From Streptomyces hokutonensis (GTDB lineage Bacteria > Actinomycetota > Actinomycetes > Streptomycetales > Streptomycetaceae), in contig NZ_BARG01000069.1 in the NCBI RefSeq assembly GCF_000376565.1, forward strand, positions 41,454-105,453: a stretch of 64,000 nucleotides of DNA, written 5' to 3'. Positions 25,366 through 33,599 of the stretch are shown here, in pieces. Under the pieces are notes generated by a model. The model was not told where the DNA came from. It was given only the letters and a program-made list of their open reading frames with translations, and made no database searches. Numbering within the stretch: position 1 is the stretch's first letter; each line of letters starts with the position of its first letter. A program made the translations under genes and the position numbers.

Positions 25366-26234
25366 GTACGCCCCAGCTTCCGATGCCGCCGGCAGCCGCG
25401 CCCAACTGGCAGGCGGCGAACGGTCCTTCGTACGGTGGGTACACCTCGCCGATCCCCGTGGTGCGGACGCATCTCGGGCATGCGCTGGCCTCCGAGTGGA
25501 CGAAGATCAAGTCGGTGCGCTCGACGATCTGGACGCTCGGAGTCTTCGTCGTCCTCGTGCTCGGCATCGGGCTGCTCGCCGCCGTGGTGGTCAGCAACTC
25601 CTCGTCCGAGATGAACGGCGAGAACCCGCTCTCCCTGGGCTTCTTCGGACTGCTGCTCGGCCTCATGTGCATCATCACGCTCGGCGTGCTGACCACGGCC
25701 TCCGAGTACGGCACCGGCATGATCCGCACGACGATGACGGCCTGCCCGAGCCGGGCCCGCGTGCTCGCGGCGAAGTCGATCGTGTTCTTCGCGGTCGCCT
25801 TCGTGGTGACGCTGGTGACCACGTCGTTCATCGCGTTCGTGGACGCCTCGCTGCTGAAGGACAACGGCGCCAAGGACCCGTCCGCAGGCGAGTGGCTGAA
25901 GGGGACCCTCGGGGTCTCCCTCTACATCGCGCTGCTCGGGCTGCTCTCGCTGATCGTCGGCTCGATCATCCGGCACTCGGCGGGCGCGATCACCATCATG
26001 ATCGGCGCCGTGCTCGCGCCGCTGGTCGTCGCCCTGTTCATGTTCTCGCAGTCCCTGGAGAACGTACGGCAGGCGCTGTTCGAGTACTCGATCCCGAACC
26101 AGCTGAGCGTCTTCTACTCCAACTCCCTGAGCGAGTCCGGCCCTTCGGGCTGGGACCCGCTGTGGATCATCGTGGGCGTGACGGCCGTCGCGTTCGCGGG
26201 CGCCGTCGCGCTGCTGGAGAAGCGGGACGTGTGA
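25362..26234 (+). CDS. ABC-2 type permease, cassette 2
   Basis: 290 residues. A Pro/Ala-rich cytoplasmic leader of ~45 residues precedes ALASEWTKIKSVRSTIWTLG, the same membrane-entry motif as in cassette 1. Six hydrophobic helices follow, with TASEYGTGMIRTTMTACPSRAR between helices 2 and 3 and a final AVALLEKRDV. The ATG overlaps the stop of the ATPase gene by 4 nt, so coupling is certain. Paralogous to the permease at 22.4 kb, so the two cassettes derive from a duplication. Exported compound unknown. Confidence 0.88.
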   Translation: MSTPQLPMPPAAAPNWQAANGPSYGGYTSPIPVVRTHLGHALASEWTKIKSVRSTIWTLGVFVVLVLGIGLLAAVVVSNSSSEMNGENPLSLGFFGLLLGLMCIITLGVLTTASEYGTGMIRTTMTACPSRARVLAAKSIVFFAVAFVVTLVTTSFIAFVDASLLKDNGAKDPSAGEWLKGTLGVSLYIALLGLLSLIVGSIIRHSAGAITIMIGAVLAPLVVALFMFSQSLENVRQALFEYSIPNQLSVFYSNSLSESGPSGWDPLWIIVGVTAVAFAGAVALLEKRDV

Positions 26235-26247
26235 GCAGGAACACCTA

Positions 26248-26580
26248 CTAGAACTTCGGCGCGTTCCTGGACCGCTGCACCCGTGTGGTGCGGCGGTCCT
26301 TCGCGTTCCAGCACGCCTTGTGCCAGTGCCGTCGGTCGTCCACGCCCGAGTGCTCGGGCCAGGCCACCACATGCGGGACGCCGGAGGGAATCTGCTGGTC
26401 GCAGCCGGGGCAGCGGTACGTCTTGCCCTCGGCGCTGGCCCCGGCGACATGGCGCACGCTCCACTCCTCGCCCTGCCAGTGCTCCGTGGACTGCCAGCCG
26501 CCGTAGCGGCCGGAGCGGTCGTCGTCGGCGCTGGGGCCGGGGGAACCGGACTCCTTGGGTCGGTTGCGACGCGGGGACAC
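26248..26580 (-). CDS. Small Cys/His-motif protein (annotated ATP/GTP-binding in relatives)
   Basis: 110 residues from GTG 26580, chosen because GAGG lies 6 nt upstream and the product starts SPRRNRPK, a start I recall from streptomycete homologues; GTG 26592 is an alternative. The first ~30 residues are charged and disordered. The core has YRCPGCDQQIPSGVPHVVAW followed by HWHKACWNAKDRR, a Cys-x2-Cys ... His-x-His-x3-Cys arrangement that resembles a zinc-binding treble-clef or HNH-like finger. No nucleotide-binding motif is visible, despite the usual database name. It is convergent with the ABC permease. Function unknown. Confidence 0.75.
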   Translation of the reverse strand: MSPRRNRPKESGSPGPSADDDRSGRYGGWQSTEHWQGEEWSVRHVAGASAEGKTYRCPGCDQQIPSGVPHVVAWPEHSGVDDRRHWHKACWNAKDRRTTRVQRSRNAPKF

Positions 26581-26801
26581 AGAACACCTCACGGGGCTAT
26601 ACAGGAGGCACGGGCTGTGTCCAGCCTACGTGCCCCACACAGGGGTGCGCGAAGGGCATCAACCCATACAAGTCCCCCTCAGGGCCGCACATTCTGCAGA
26701 CAATCCGCAAATCTCTCCGCGAGGCCGTGTCCTAGGCACGTGTCGGACGGTTATGCCCGGTGGGGGAGCTCCGTGTCGGAGCCGAGGAAGCAGGAAGAAC
26801 C

Positions 26802-27830
26802 ATGCGCGTCGGAAGTTTTGTGTTGGCGGCCCAGTTCCCGGGGCAGGGCCAGGGGGAGGCGCTGCACCGCGCGGTCCGCTCGGTGGAGCTCGCCGAAGAA
26901 GCCGGTCTCGACACGGCCTGGCTGGCCGAACACCACTTCGTGCCCTACGGCACCTGCCCGTCCGCGGTCACCCTGGCCGCCTTACTGCTGGGCCGCACCG
27001 AGCGCATCCGCGTCGGCACCGCGGTCAGTGTGCTGCCCACCGTCCATCCGGTCGCCCTGGGCGAGCAGGCCGCGCTGCTGCATGTGACGAGCGGGGGGCG
27101 CTTCTCGCTGGGCGTCGGGCGCGGCGGGCCGTGGGTCGACCTGGAGGTGTTCGGCGCGGGCCTCTCGGCGTACGAACAGGGGTTCCCGGAATCACTGGAT
27201 CTGCTGATGAGCTGGCTGCGAGAGCCCTCGGTCGCGGGCACCGGTGACCGCTACGCGTTCCGTGAAGTCCCCGTCGTACCAAGGCCGTCGGAGGCGCTGT
27301 CGGACGCGCCGGGCCCCGAGGTCGTCGTCGCCTGCACCTCCCCCGCGAGCGTGCGGCTGGCGGCCGAGCGGGGCCTGCCGATGCTGCTCGGCATGCATGT
27401 CGGGGACGAGGAGAAGGCCGAGATGGTCGCCCTGTGGCGGCAGTTGGCGCGGGCGGCCGGGCGGTCGGCGGAGGAGATCCGGGACGCGGCCCATGTGTCG
27501 GCCGGGGTCTGCCAGATCGCGGACAAGCGGGCGGACGCGGTGGAGGCGCTCGTGAAGGCGATGCCGGGCTGGCTGAAGCAGGGGCTGGACGCCCATGTGA
27601 CGGTGGACGACCGCGAGCGCCGGATGCGCGACCCGCTGGCGTACACCGAACTCCTCTGCGGACTGCACCCGGTGGGCACCCCGCGACTGTGCGTGGACCG
27701 GCTCGCGGCGACCTCGGAGCGGACCGGCATCTCCCGCTTCGCGCTGCTCGTCGAGGGCTCCGGGGACCTGGCGTCGACCGAGGAGAACGTACGGCGGCTG
27801 GGTGCCGAGGTGCTCCCGCACCTCGGCTGA
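26802..27830 (+). CDS. LLM-class flavin-dependent oxidoreductase with a TTA codon
   Basis: 342 residues with the bacterial-luciferase-like TIM barrel. The pattern AEEAGLDTAWLAEHHFVPYG, RIRVGTAVSVLPTVHPVALGEQAALL and GRFSLGVGRGGPWVDLEVFG is typical of F420- or FMN-dependent monooxygenases. The substrate is unknown and the cofactor cannot be decided by eye. GGAAG precedes ATG 26802. Codon 61 (26982-26984) is TTA, so translation may depend on the bldA tRNA. It stands alone, with a hairpin at its stop codon. Confidence 0.88.
   Translation: MRVGSFVLAAQFPGQGQGEALHRAVRSVELAEEAGLDTAWLAEHHFVPYGTCPSAVTLAALLLGRTERIRVGTAVSVLPTVHPVALGEQAALLHVTSGGRFSLGVGRGGPWVDLEVFGAGLSAYEQGFPESLDLLMSWLREPSVAGTGDRYAFREVPVVPRPSEALSDAPGPEVVVACTSPASVRLAAERGLPMLLGMHVGDEEKAEMVALWRQLARAAGRSAEEIRDAAHVSAGVCQIADKRADAVEALVKAMPGWLKQGLDAHVTVDDRERRMRDPLAYTELLCGLHPVGTPRLCVDRLAATSERTGISRFALLVEGSGDLASTEENVRRLGAEVLPHLG
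27804..27827 (+). terminator. Hairpin overlapping the end of the LLM oxidoreductase gene
   Basis: GCCGAGGTG (27804-27812) pairs perfectly with CACCTCGGC (27819-27827) around a 6-nt loop. The stop codon is the next triplet. No U-run follows. It could end the transcript or stabilise its 3' end. Confidence 0.5.
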
Positions 27831-27909
27831 GCAACGTGCGGGGAGCTTGCCGCCCCAGTACAGAAAGCACCTCCCGCGTACGGAGCGGCAAGCAATGCGC
27901 ATCGCCTCG

Positions 27910-28302
27910 TCAGCAGTCCCTGAACTCCGGGGACTGGTTCAGCAGTTGGCTGCGCACCGAGGTGAAGCGAGCCAGCGTCTCGTCGACCGAGCCGTCCAAC
28001 GGGAACACCGCCACCCGGTGGCAGTTCTGGAAGGCCAGCCGCACACCGAAGTGCCGCTGCAGCGCGCCGCGTATCGCGTCACTCGCGAGCGCACGCAGCA
28101 ACTGACCGCGTGCCTGCTCGTCCGGCGGCGGCGTCTGGTTGTCGGCGAACGCACCGCCGTCGACCTTCAGCTGAGCCACCAGGGAGCTGATCATCTCCCA
28201 TGCGTAAGGCAGGGAGGTCCGGACGCAGTCGACGAATTCAGCTTCGTCGACCTCGCCTCGCTCGGCCTTTTCGAGTAGGGCCGGTGAGACGTCGAGCGAC
28301 AT
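27910..28302 (-). CDS. SCO5389-family conserved protein
   Basis: 130 residues, mostly helical, soluble, with no recognised catalytic motif. Landmarks are LLEKAERGEVDEAEFVDCVR, SLPYAWEMISSLVAQL, DEQARGQLLRALASDAIRGAL and HFGVRLAFQNCHRVAVFP. I identify it from recalled synteny and sequence style with the streptomycete SCO5389 family that sits next to nucS. A GAGAGGAGAA-type ribosome site lies upstream of ATG 28302. It is divergent from nucS across 250 nt. Three Cys residues are spread out, so metal binding is not obvious. Function unknown. Confidence 0.8.
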   Translation of the reverse strand: MSLDVSPALLEKAERGEVDEAEFVDCVRTSLPYAWEMISSLVAQLKVDGGAFADNQTPPPDEQARGQLLRALASDAIRGALQRHFGVRLAFQNCHRVAVFPLDGSVDETLARFTSVRSQLLNQSPEFRDC

Positions 28303-28555
28303 GGGTTCTCCTCTCGCACCCCCAACTCGCGGGGGTTGCCGGACAGATAAGGGAGTCCGCGATTACGAACACGCTGCGTACACGTCTCGCGACCTCCCGT
28401 TTATACGGTAGGCAACTGAAGGAGGCGGCACCAGGAGAATGCGTACATAGGGAACTCTCAATAGGCCCACAATCGGCCATGAATGAACAAGGGGCGTCAG
28501 GGGTCTTCCAGGGCGAATCGCGTTCACTGTCGCCCGTCGAGTAGCGTTGCCGACC

Positions 28556-29227
28556 ATGCGTCTCGTCATTGCCCGGTGTTCCGTGGACTACGCGGGCCGG
28601 CTCACCGCCCACCTCCCCTCCGCCCCCCGTCTCATCCTGGTGAAGGCGGACGGCAGCGTCTCGATCCACGCGGACGACCGGGCCTACAAGCCCCTCAACT
28701 GGATGTCGCCGCCCTGCACGCTGAAGGAGGGTTCCGGGGACGACGAGGGCGTCTGGACCGTCATCAACAAGGCGGGCGAGAAGCTCATCATCACGATGGA
28801 GGAGATCCTCCACGACTCCTCGCACGAGCTCGGCGTGGACCCCGGCCTGATCAAGGACGGCGTGGAAGCGCACCTCCAGGAGTTGCTGGCCGACCGCATC
28901 GACACCCTCGGCGACGGCTACACGCTCATCCGCCGCGAGTACATGACGGCCATCGGACCGGTCGACATCCTGTGCCGGGACGCCGACGGCCAGACCGTCG
29001 CGGTCGAGATCAAGCGGCGCGGCGAGATCGACGGCGTGGAGCAACTCACGCGCTATCTGGACCTGTTGAACCGCGATCCGCATCTCGCCCCGGTGCGCGG
29101 CATCTTCGCCGCCCAGGAGATCAAACCGCAGGCCCGCGTCCTCGCCACCGACCGCGGCATCGGCTGCGCGGTCCTGGACTACGACGCCCTGCGCGGCATC
29201 GAGGACGACAAGCTGCGCCTGTTCTGA
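28556..29227 (+). CDS. nucS: NucS/EndoMS mismatch-specific endonuclease
   Basis: 223 residues. NucS cuts both strands at G:T, G:G and T:T mismatches and replaces MutS/MutL repair in actinobacteria, working with the sliding clamp. The N-terminal beta domain (MRLVIARCSVDYAGRLTAHL, LNWMSPPC) binds DNA and forms the dimer. The C-terminal RecB-like nuclease has GPVDILCRDADG, VAVEIKRRGEIDGVEQLTRYL (the D-x(n)-E-x-K core plus a Q/Y motif). The C-terminus DKLRLF is the short clamp-binding tail. A -10-like TAGCGT lies near 28542, only 8-9 nt before ATG 28556, with no Shine-Dalgarno, so the mRNA may be nearly leaderless. Confidence 0.95.
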   Translation: MRLVIARCSVDYAGRLTAHLPSAPRLILVKADGSVSIHADDRAYKPLNWMSPPCTLKEGSGDDEGVWTVINKAGEKLIITMEEILHDSSHELGVDPGLIKDGVEAHLQELLADRIDTLGDGYTLIRREYMTAIGPVDILCRDADGQTVAVEIKRRGEIDGVEQLTRYLDLLNRDPHLAPVRGIFAAQEIKPQARVLATDRGIGCAVLDYDALRGIEDDKLRLF

Positions 29228-29251
29228 CCGACTCCGATTCCCCTACGACGA

Positions 29252-29286
29252 AAAGGGCCGGTTCCGATCATCGGAGCCGGCCCTTT
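29252..29286. terminator. Bidirectional terminator between nucS and the membrane ATPase
   Basis: AAAGGGCCGGTTCCGAT (29252-29268) pairs with ATCGGAGCCGGCCCTTT (29270-29286), a 17-bp stem with one T-G mismatch. The flanking A-run and T-run make it a canonical intrinsic terminator in both directions. It follows nucS by 24 nt and lies 17 nt beyond the stop of the convergent ATPase gene. Confidence 0.9.
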
Positions 29287-29303
29287 CGGGGTCGTACGGA
29301 GGG

Positions 29304-31793
29304 TCAGATCACGGTGCCCGAGGCGATGCTGCTCGCGGGGGCGGCCGAACTGGTGGTGTCCGCGGGGGCGCTGGAGGAGACGATGCCGCTCGCCGAGGTT
29401 CCCGTGGACGGGGTGCTCGACGGCGTGGGCGTCGGGGTAGGTGTCACGGACTCAGACGGAGTGCTCGACGGTGTCTGTGAAGGAGACGCCGAATGCGACG
29501 GAGTCGAACTCGGCGAATGCGACGTGGACCTGGACGGTGTCGGCGACGTGGGCCTGCCGCTCGTCCCGCTCGGCTTGTCCGAAGGCGTGCCGCTGCTCGA
29601 CGGCGGGGTCGGGTCGTCCGACGTGCCGTAGGTCCCGTCGGGGCCGGGGTTGGTCGGGCTGCTGCTGGCCGTGCCGTTGTCGCCCTTCTTCGCCGGGTCG
29701 GCGCCCAGGCTGTCGTCGGAGTTGCCCTGGCTGGCGGACGGGTTGACGCCGACCTTGTCGGACGGGTTGTCGGCGTTGTTGTTGGACGTGGCGCCGAGGG
29801 TCACGACGGTGCCCAGGACGGCGGCGAGCAGCGCGCCCGCGCCGGCCGCGACGAGGTTGCGCCGGGCGTAGCCGCGCAGGCCGCCGCGCGCCTTGTTGTG
29901 GGGCGTGGGGCTGCCGGCCGGGGCCTGGTGGGCGACGAGGGTGTAGGTGTCGCCGGGCGGCTGGAGCGGCGGGAAGGGAGTCGGTGTCCCGCCGGGCGGC
30001 GAGGCGGACTCCTCGTAGCGGGCGTCGGGCACTTCCTCGCCGGCCGTGGCGCCGAGGCCGATCGTGATGCCGGAGCGGTCGGCGACCAGGGCGAGGGCAC
30101 GCCGGCCGGCGACGGTGCCGCGCTTGTCGGCGGCGGTGTCGCGCAGGCCGATGGAGGACTCCAGTTCGGCCCGGGCCCGGTCGAGGTCGCCCTCGCAGAG
30201 TGCGAGGACGCCCAACTCGTGCTGGAAGTAGGCCTGTTCGCTCGCGTTGCCGGCGAGCTGGGCGGCCTCGGCGCCGGAGCGCAGCGCGCGTTCCCAGGCG
30301 CTCCAGTGGAGTCCGGCGGCGAACGCGGGGGCCGCTGTGCGGGCCAGTTCGACGGTGGCGCTCTCCTCGCCCTCGCCGGGCGGGGTGGTCGCCGGAACGA
30401 GGACGGTGAGTGCGGCGAGCACCGCGTCCGCCTCGGCGCACACCCGCTCGGGGGTGACCGAGGGGTGTCCGGCCCACCAGGCGTAGTGCAGCCCGGCGAT
30501 GAGGGCGCTGGCCTCGATCTCGTCGCCGTATCCGGCGGCCTCCAGCTGGGTCTGGACGCCGGCGGCGAGCCGGTAGCGGCCGCCGACCGGGGAGACCAGT
30601 CCGCAGGCCGCGAGTTCGCCGAGGGCGGCGTCCGCGTGGGTGTCGCCGACGAGTGCGGGCAGGTGGGCCTGGTGCGGCACTTCGCCGCCGAGCGCGACGG
30701 CGAAGCGCAGGGTGGCGCGGGCCGAGGAGCTGAGCCGGGAGGCGAGCAGCGGGGCGGGCGCGGCGGCCTCGCCGAGGGACGGCAGCGGTACGGCGTCGTC
30801 CTCGTCGGCGTCGAGGGGCGTGATGGGGGGCGCGTCGGCCGGGACCATGTCCTGGAAGACGCCGAACTCCTCCACCACGCTGGTGCCGACGCGCTGTTCG
30901 TCGCGCTGCCGGAGCAGGGCGCCGGCCTGGACGAAGCGCAGGGGCAGGCCCTCGGACTCGAAGTAGAGGTCGCCCGCCCAGTTCGCCTCCTCCTCGGTGA
31001 GGACGCGGCCCACGCCGTGCTCCAGGACCTCCACGGCACCGGCCCGCTGCAGGCCGCCGAGGAAGACCTCCTCGATGACGGAGCCGGCGGCCGGTGCGGG
31101 GATCTCGGGGGTCGCGGCGACCAGGAAGGCGCACTCGGGGGTCGCGTCGAGGAGTTCCTCCAGGGCGGCGCCGCCGAACTCGATGTCGTCGAGGACGACG
31201 ACCGCGCCGATCTCCCGCACCAGGGTGAGCAGTTCGTCCCGGGCGGGCCGGTGCAGGGGTGCGTCGTAGACGGCGTAGAAGAGGTCGTAGAGGAGGTCGG
31301 TGGCGGTGCGGTGGAAGCCGGTGAGGCGGATCACGCCGTCGGGGGCGAGGTCGAGGCAGTCCTCGGCGACGAGGTCGAGGAGGCTGGTGCGGCCCGAGCC
31401 CGAGGGGCCGGTGAGGCGTACGGAGCGGCCGCGGGCGAGCAGTCGTACGAGCCGCTCGCGCTCCTCCTGGCGTTCCAGGAGCGGGAGTGCGGGCCGGTTC
31501 AGGCCGGGCGGGACGGGCGGTTTGGCCGCGCGGGCGGTCTCGGCGCGCTCGGCGGCGGTGAGCTTGGCGGGCCGGCCGGGCCGCTGGCCGGGCGGGCAGG
31601 CCTCGATCTCGCTGCCGTCGACGGGGTTGACGGTGAGCAGGAAGTCACCGGTGACCAGCTGCACGGTGCGGGCGAGCGCGGATGTGTGCTGGCCGAAGTC
31701 GGGTGTGAGGGGTTCCCGGGGCGGGCGCTGGCGCGACGACGTGTCGTCGCCGTCCTGGCCGTACTCCTCGGGTTCCCGGTTGATCGGGTCCAT
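29304..31793 (-). CDS. Membrane-anchored P-loop ATPase with Ser/Thr/Pro-rich external tail
   Basis: 829 residues from ATG 31793 (frame open to 31907, but no ribosome site there). Order: disordered start; P-loop LTGPSGSGRTSLLDL (about 128-142) with Walker B GAVVVLDDIEFG; winged-helix-like and helical middle; a TPR-like segment (YFQHELGVLALCEGDLDRAR, residues ~585-630); one membrane helix NLVAAGAGALLAAVLGTVVTLG preceded by Arg/Lys residues (N-in, C-out); then about 150 residues rich in Ser, Thr, Pro, Gly. The layout resembles STAND-type ATPases coupled to a surface stalk. It converges on nucS and lies downstream of a STAS gene. Biological role unknown; I do not recognise a named family. Confidence 0.82.
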   Translation of the reverse strand: MDPINREPEEYGQDGDDTSSRQRPPREPLTPDFGQHTSALARTVQLVTGDFLLTVNPVDGSEIEACPPGQRPGRPAKLTAAERAETARAAKPPVPPGLNRPALPLLERQEERERLVRLLARGRSVRLTGPSGSGRTSLLDLVAEDCLDLAPDGVIRLTGFHRTATDLLYDLFYAVYDAPLHRPARDELLTLVREIGAVVVLDDIEFGGAALEELLDATPECAFLVAATPEIPAPAAGSVIEEVFLGGLQRAGAVEVLEHGVGRVLTEEEANWAGDLYFESEGLPLRFVQAGALLRQRDEQRVGTSVVEEFGVFQDMVPADAPPITPLDADEDDAVPLPSLGEAAAPAPLLASRLSSSARATLRFAVALGGEVPHQAHLPALVGDTHADAALGELAACGLVSPVGGRYRLAAGVQTQLEAAGYGDEIEASALIAGLHYAWWAGHPSVTPERVCAEADAVLAALTVLVPATTPPGEGEESATVELARTAAPAFAAGLHWSAWERALRSGAEAAQLAGNASEQAYFQHELGVLALCEGDLDRARAELESSIGLRDTAADKRGTVAGRRALALVADRSGITIGLGATAGEEVPDARYEESASPPGGTPTPFPPLQPPGDTYTLVAHQAPAGSPTPHNKARGGLRGYARRNLVAAGAGALLAAVLGTVVTLGATSNNNADNPSDKVGVNPSASQGNSDDSLGADPAKKGDNGTASSSPTNPGPDGTYGTSDDPTPPSSSGTPSDKPSGTSGRPTSPTPSRSTSHSPSSTPSHSASPSQTPSSTPSESVTPTPTPTPSSTPSTGTSASGIVSSSAPADTTSSAAPASSIASGTVI

Positions 31794-32043
31794 AGGTCCA
31801 AGCCCCCCAAAAGCGTCGTGTGCGGGTCGACAGGACCCAGGCCCCTCCCGGCCTTGCTGCACACCGCGCTGTCGCTTCTGGTCCGGGCCCGCTCGAAGGG
31901 TTGTCACACAGCGGGCGACCGAACCCTAAACCTTCGCACAGTATCTACGACAGCCCGGGGTACCGCGCCGTCCGAGACGTCACAGTCTCATGAGGATTGC
32001 GCGCGTCGGGTGTTTCGCGGGCGGCCGACCGGGCCTCTTTGAA
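31794..32043. other. Upstream region of the membrane ATPase gene
   Basis: About 250 nt with no credible gene. It should contain the ATPase promoter. An AT-richer patch near 31920-31955 has TAGGGT- and TAGATA-like boxes on the minus strand, but no confident -35/-10 pair can be assigned. Confidence 0.4.
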
Positions 32044-32078
32044 AAAGTGTGCCACTTTCGGTGGAAGTGACACACTTT
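32044..32078 (-). terminator. Intrinsic terminator after the STAS gene
   Basis: On the minus strand AAAGTGTG pairs with CACACTTT (32071-32078 and 32044-32051), with an inner CCAC/GTGG stem and a bulge, followed by a T-run. It begins 10 nt beyond the STAS stop codon at 32088. Confidence 0.75.
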
Positions 32079-32087
32079 CAGAACTGG

Positions 32088-32411
32088 TCACACCCGGGGC
32101 AGGCACTCCGCCCCGATGCCGCCCTCGATCGCGAGGATGCGGTGCAGCCGGGTGGCCACGAGCAGGCGCTGCATCTGCGGCGGTACACCGCGCAGCACCA
32201 GGCGCCGGCCACAGCGGCCGGCGCGTCGATGGGCTCCCATGATGACGCCGAGGCCGGTGGCGTCCCAGGAGTCGAGCTCGGACAGGTTCAGCACCAGATC
32301 GCCGACTCCGTCGTCGACGGCCGAGTGCAGGACCGTACGGGCGTCCGCCGCGCTGCGGACGTCGAGGCGGCCCCCGACGACCAGCTCGACGTGGTCGCCC
32401 CTGATGTACAT
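32088..32411 (-). CDS. STAS-domain anti-sigma-factor antagonist-like protein
   Basis: 107 residues, one SpoIIAA-like STAS domain. Antagonists of this kind bind anti-sigma kinases when unphosphorylated. The core loop LNLSELDSWDATGLGVIMG aligns with the SpoIIAA phosphorylation loop, with Thr52 where SpoIIAA has its phospho-Ser. The C-terminal VPPQMQRLLVATRLHRIL is the usual final helix region. ATG 32411 is preferred (GGGGAG upstream, family start MYIRGDHVEL); the frame is open further but without support. No anti-sigma factor or sigma gene is adjacent, so its partner lies elsewhere. It lies downstream of hbd on the same strand with 145 nt between. Confidence 0.87.
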   Translation of the reverse strand: MYIRGDHVELVVGGRLDVRSAADARTVLHSAVDDGVGDLVLNLSELDSWDATGLGVIMGAHRRAGRCGRRLVLRGVPPQMQRLLVATRLHRILAIEGGIGAECLPRV

Positions 32412-32556
32412 ATGCGCTCCCCGTGAGTGCGGTGGCGTACTCCGTGATGTGAGTGATGCAACCTCTGACTGCGTGAAGTGCCGGGAGGTTGCCGTCTGTG
32501 AGCGAACCGATACCGAATTCACCCCTGCGTGTGATGCCACAGGGGCCTGTGCGGTT

Positions 32557-33405
32557 TCAGTGCTTGTAGAAGCCCTGCCCGCTCTTGCGGCCGATGTCAC
32601 CGGCGTCCACCATTCGGCGCATCAGCTCCGGCGGGGCGAACTTCTCGTCCTGTGACTCGGTGTAGATGTTGCTCGTCGCGTGCAGCAGGATGTCGACGCC
32701 GGTGAGGTCCGCGGTGGCCAGCGGGCCCATCGCGTGACCGAAGCCCAGCTTGCAGGCGAGGTCGATGTCCTCGGCGGTGGCGACGCCCGACTCGTACAGC
32801 TTCGCCGCCTCGACGACGAGCGCCGAGATGAGACGGGTCGTCACGAAGCCGGCCACGTCACGGTTGACGACGATGCAGGTCTTGCCGACGGATTCGGCGA
32901 ACTCCCGCGCGGTGGCGAGGGTTTCGTCGCTCGTCTTGTAGCCGCGCACGAGTTCGCACAGCTGCATCATCGGCACCGGCGAGAAGAAGTGCGTGCCCAC
33001 GACGCGCTCCGGACGCTCCGTCACGGCCGCGATCTTCGTGATCGGGATGGCGGAGGTGTTGGAGGCGAGGACGGCGTCCTCACGCACGATCTTGTCCAGC
33101 GCGCGGAAGATCTCGTGCTTGACTTCGAGCTTCTCGAAGACGGCCTCGACGACGATGTCCGCGTCGCCGACCGCGTCGAGATCGGTGGTCGCCGTGATCC
33201 GGCCCAGGGCCGCGTCGGCGTCGTGCGCCTCCAGCTTCCCCTTGCTCACGAACTTGTCGTACGAGGCCTTGATGCCGTCGGTACCGCGCTTCAGGGCCTC
33301 GTCGGTGACATCGCGCAGGACGACGTCCCAGCCCGCCTGCGCGGAGACCTGGGCGATACCGGAACCCATGAGTCCGGCGCCGATGACGGCAAGCTTCCGT
33401 GCCAC
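32557..33405 (-). CDS. hbd: 3-hydroxybutyryl-CoA dehydrogenase
   Basis: 282 residues. It reversibly reduces acetoacetyl-CoA to 3-hydroxybutyryl-CoA with NAD(P)H. The Rossmann motif GAGLMGSGIA lies at residues 9-18. SNTSAIPIT (substrate Ser and Asn), GTHFFSPVPMMQLCE (catalytic His and Glu), VVNRDVAGFVTTR and the C-terminal GRKSGQGFYKH complete the family pattern. In streptomycetes it feeds crotonyl-CoA and the ethylmalonyl-CoA pathway, giving C4 extender units. AAGGGGA lies upstream of ATG 33405. Its natural partner, the acetyl-CoA acetyltransferase, is 20 kb away in this window. Confidence 0.95.
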   Translation of the reverse strand: MARKLAVIGAGLMGSGIAQVSAQAGWDVVLRDVTDEALKRGTDGIKASYDKFVSKGKLEAHDADAALGRITATTDLDAVGDADIVVEAVFEKLEVKHEIFRALDKIVREDAVLASNTSAIPITKIAAVTERPERVVGTHFFSPVPMMQLCELVRGYKTSDETLATAREFAESVGKTCIVVNRDVAGFVTTRLISALVVEAAKLYESGVATAEDIDLACKLGFGHAMGPLATADLTGVDILLHATSNIYTESQDEKFAPPELMRRMVDAGDIGRKSGQGFYKH

Positions 33406-33565
33406 TGTGCGACTCCCCTTTGAAACGCTTACAGCGTGTATCCGTATGCCTCACGGCGGACACTAGCGAAGCTGCCGCGCTGTGTGACCGGTTAGTAACG
33501 CGCGTCACGTCTCATCTGACGGACATCACACCGGCGCGGGTCATTCGACCGCCCGTACGGCCCAG

Positions 33566-33593
33566 TTGAGCGGCGCCCGACCCTGACTACGCT
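33566..33593 (+). promoter_or_regulatory. Leaderless-type promoter of the adenosyltransferase gene
   Basis: TTGAGC (33566-33571) and TACGCT (33588-33593) are spaced 16 nt apart and match the vegetative -35/-10 pattern. The -10 ends 6 nt before ATG 33600 and there is no Shine-Dalgarno, so transcription should begin at the A of ATG. Confidence 0.6.
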
Positions 33594-33599
33594 GGCCAC

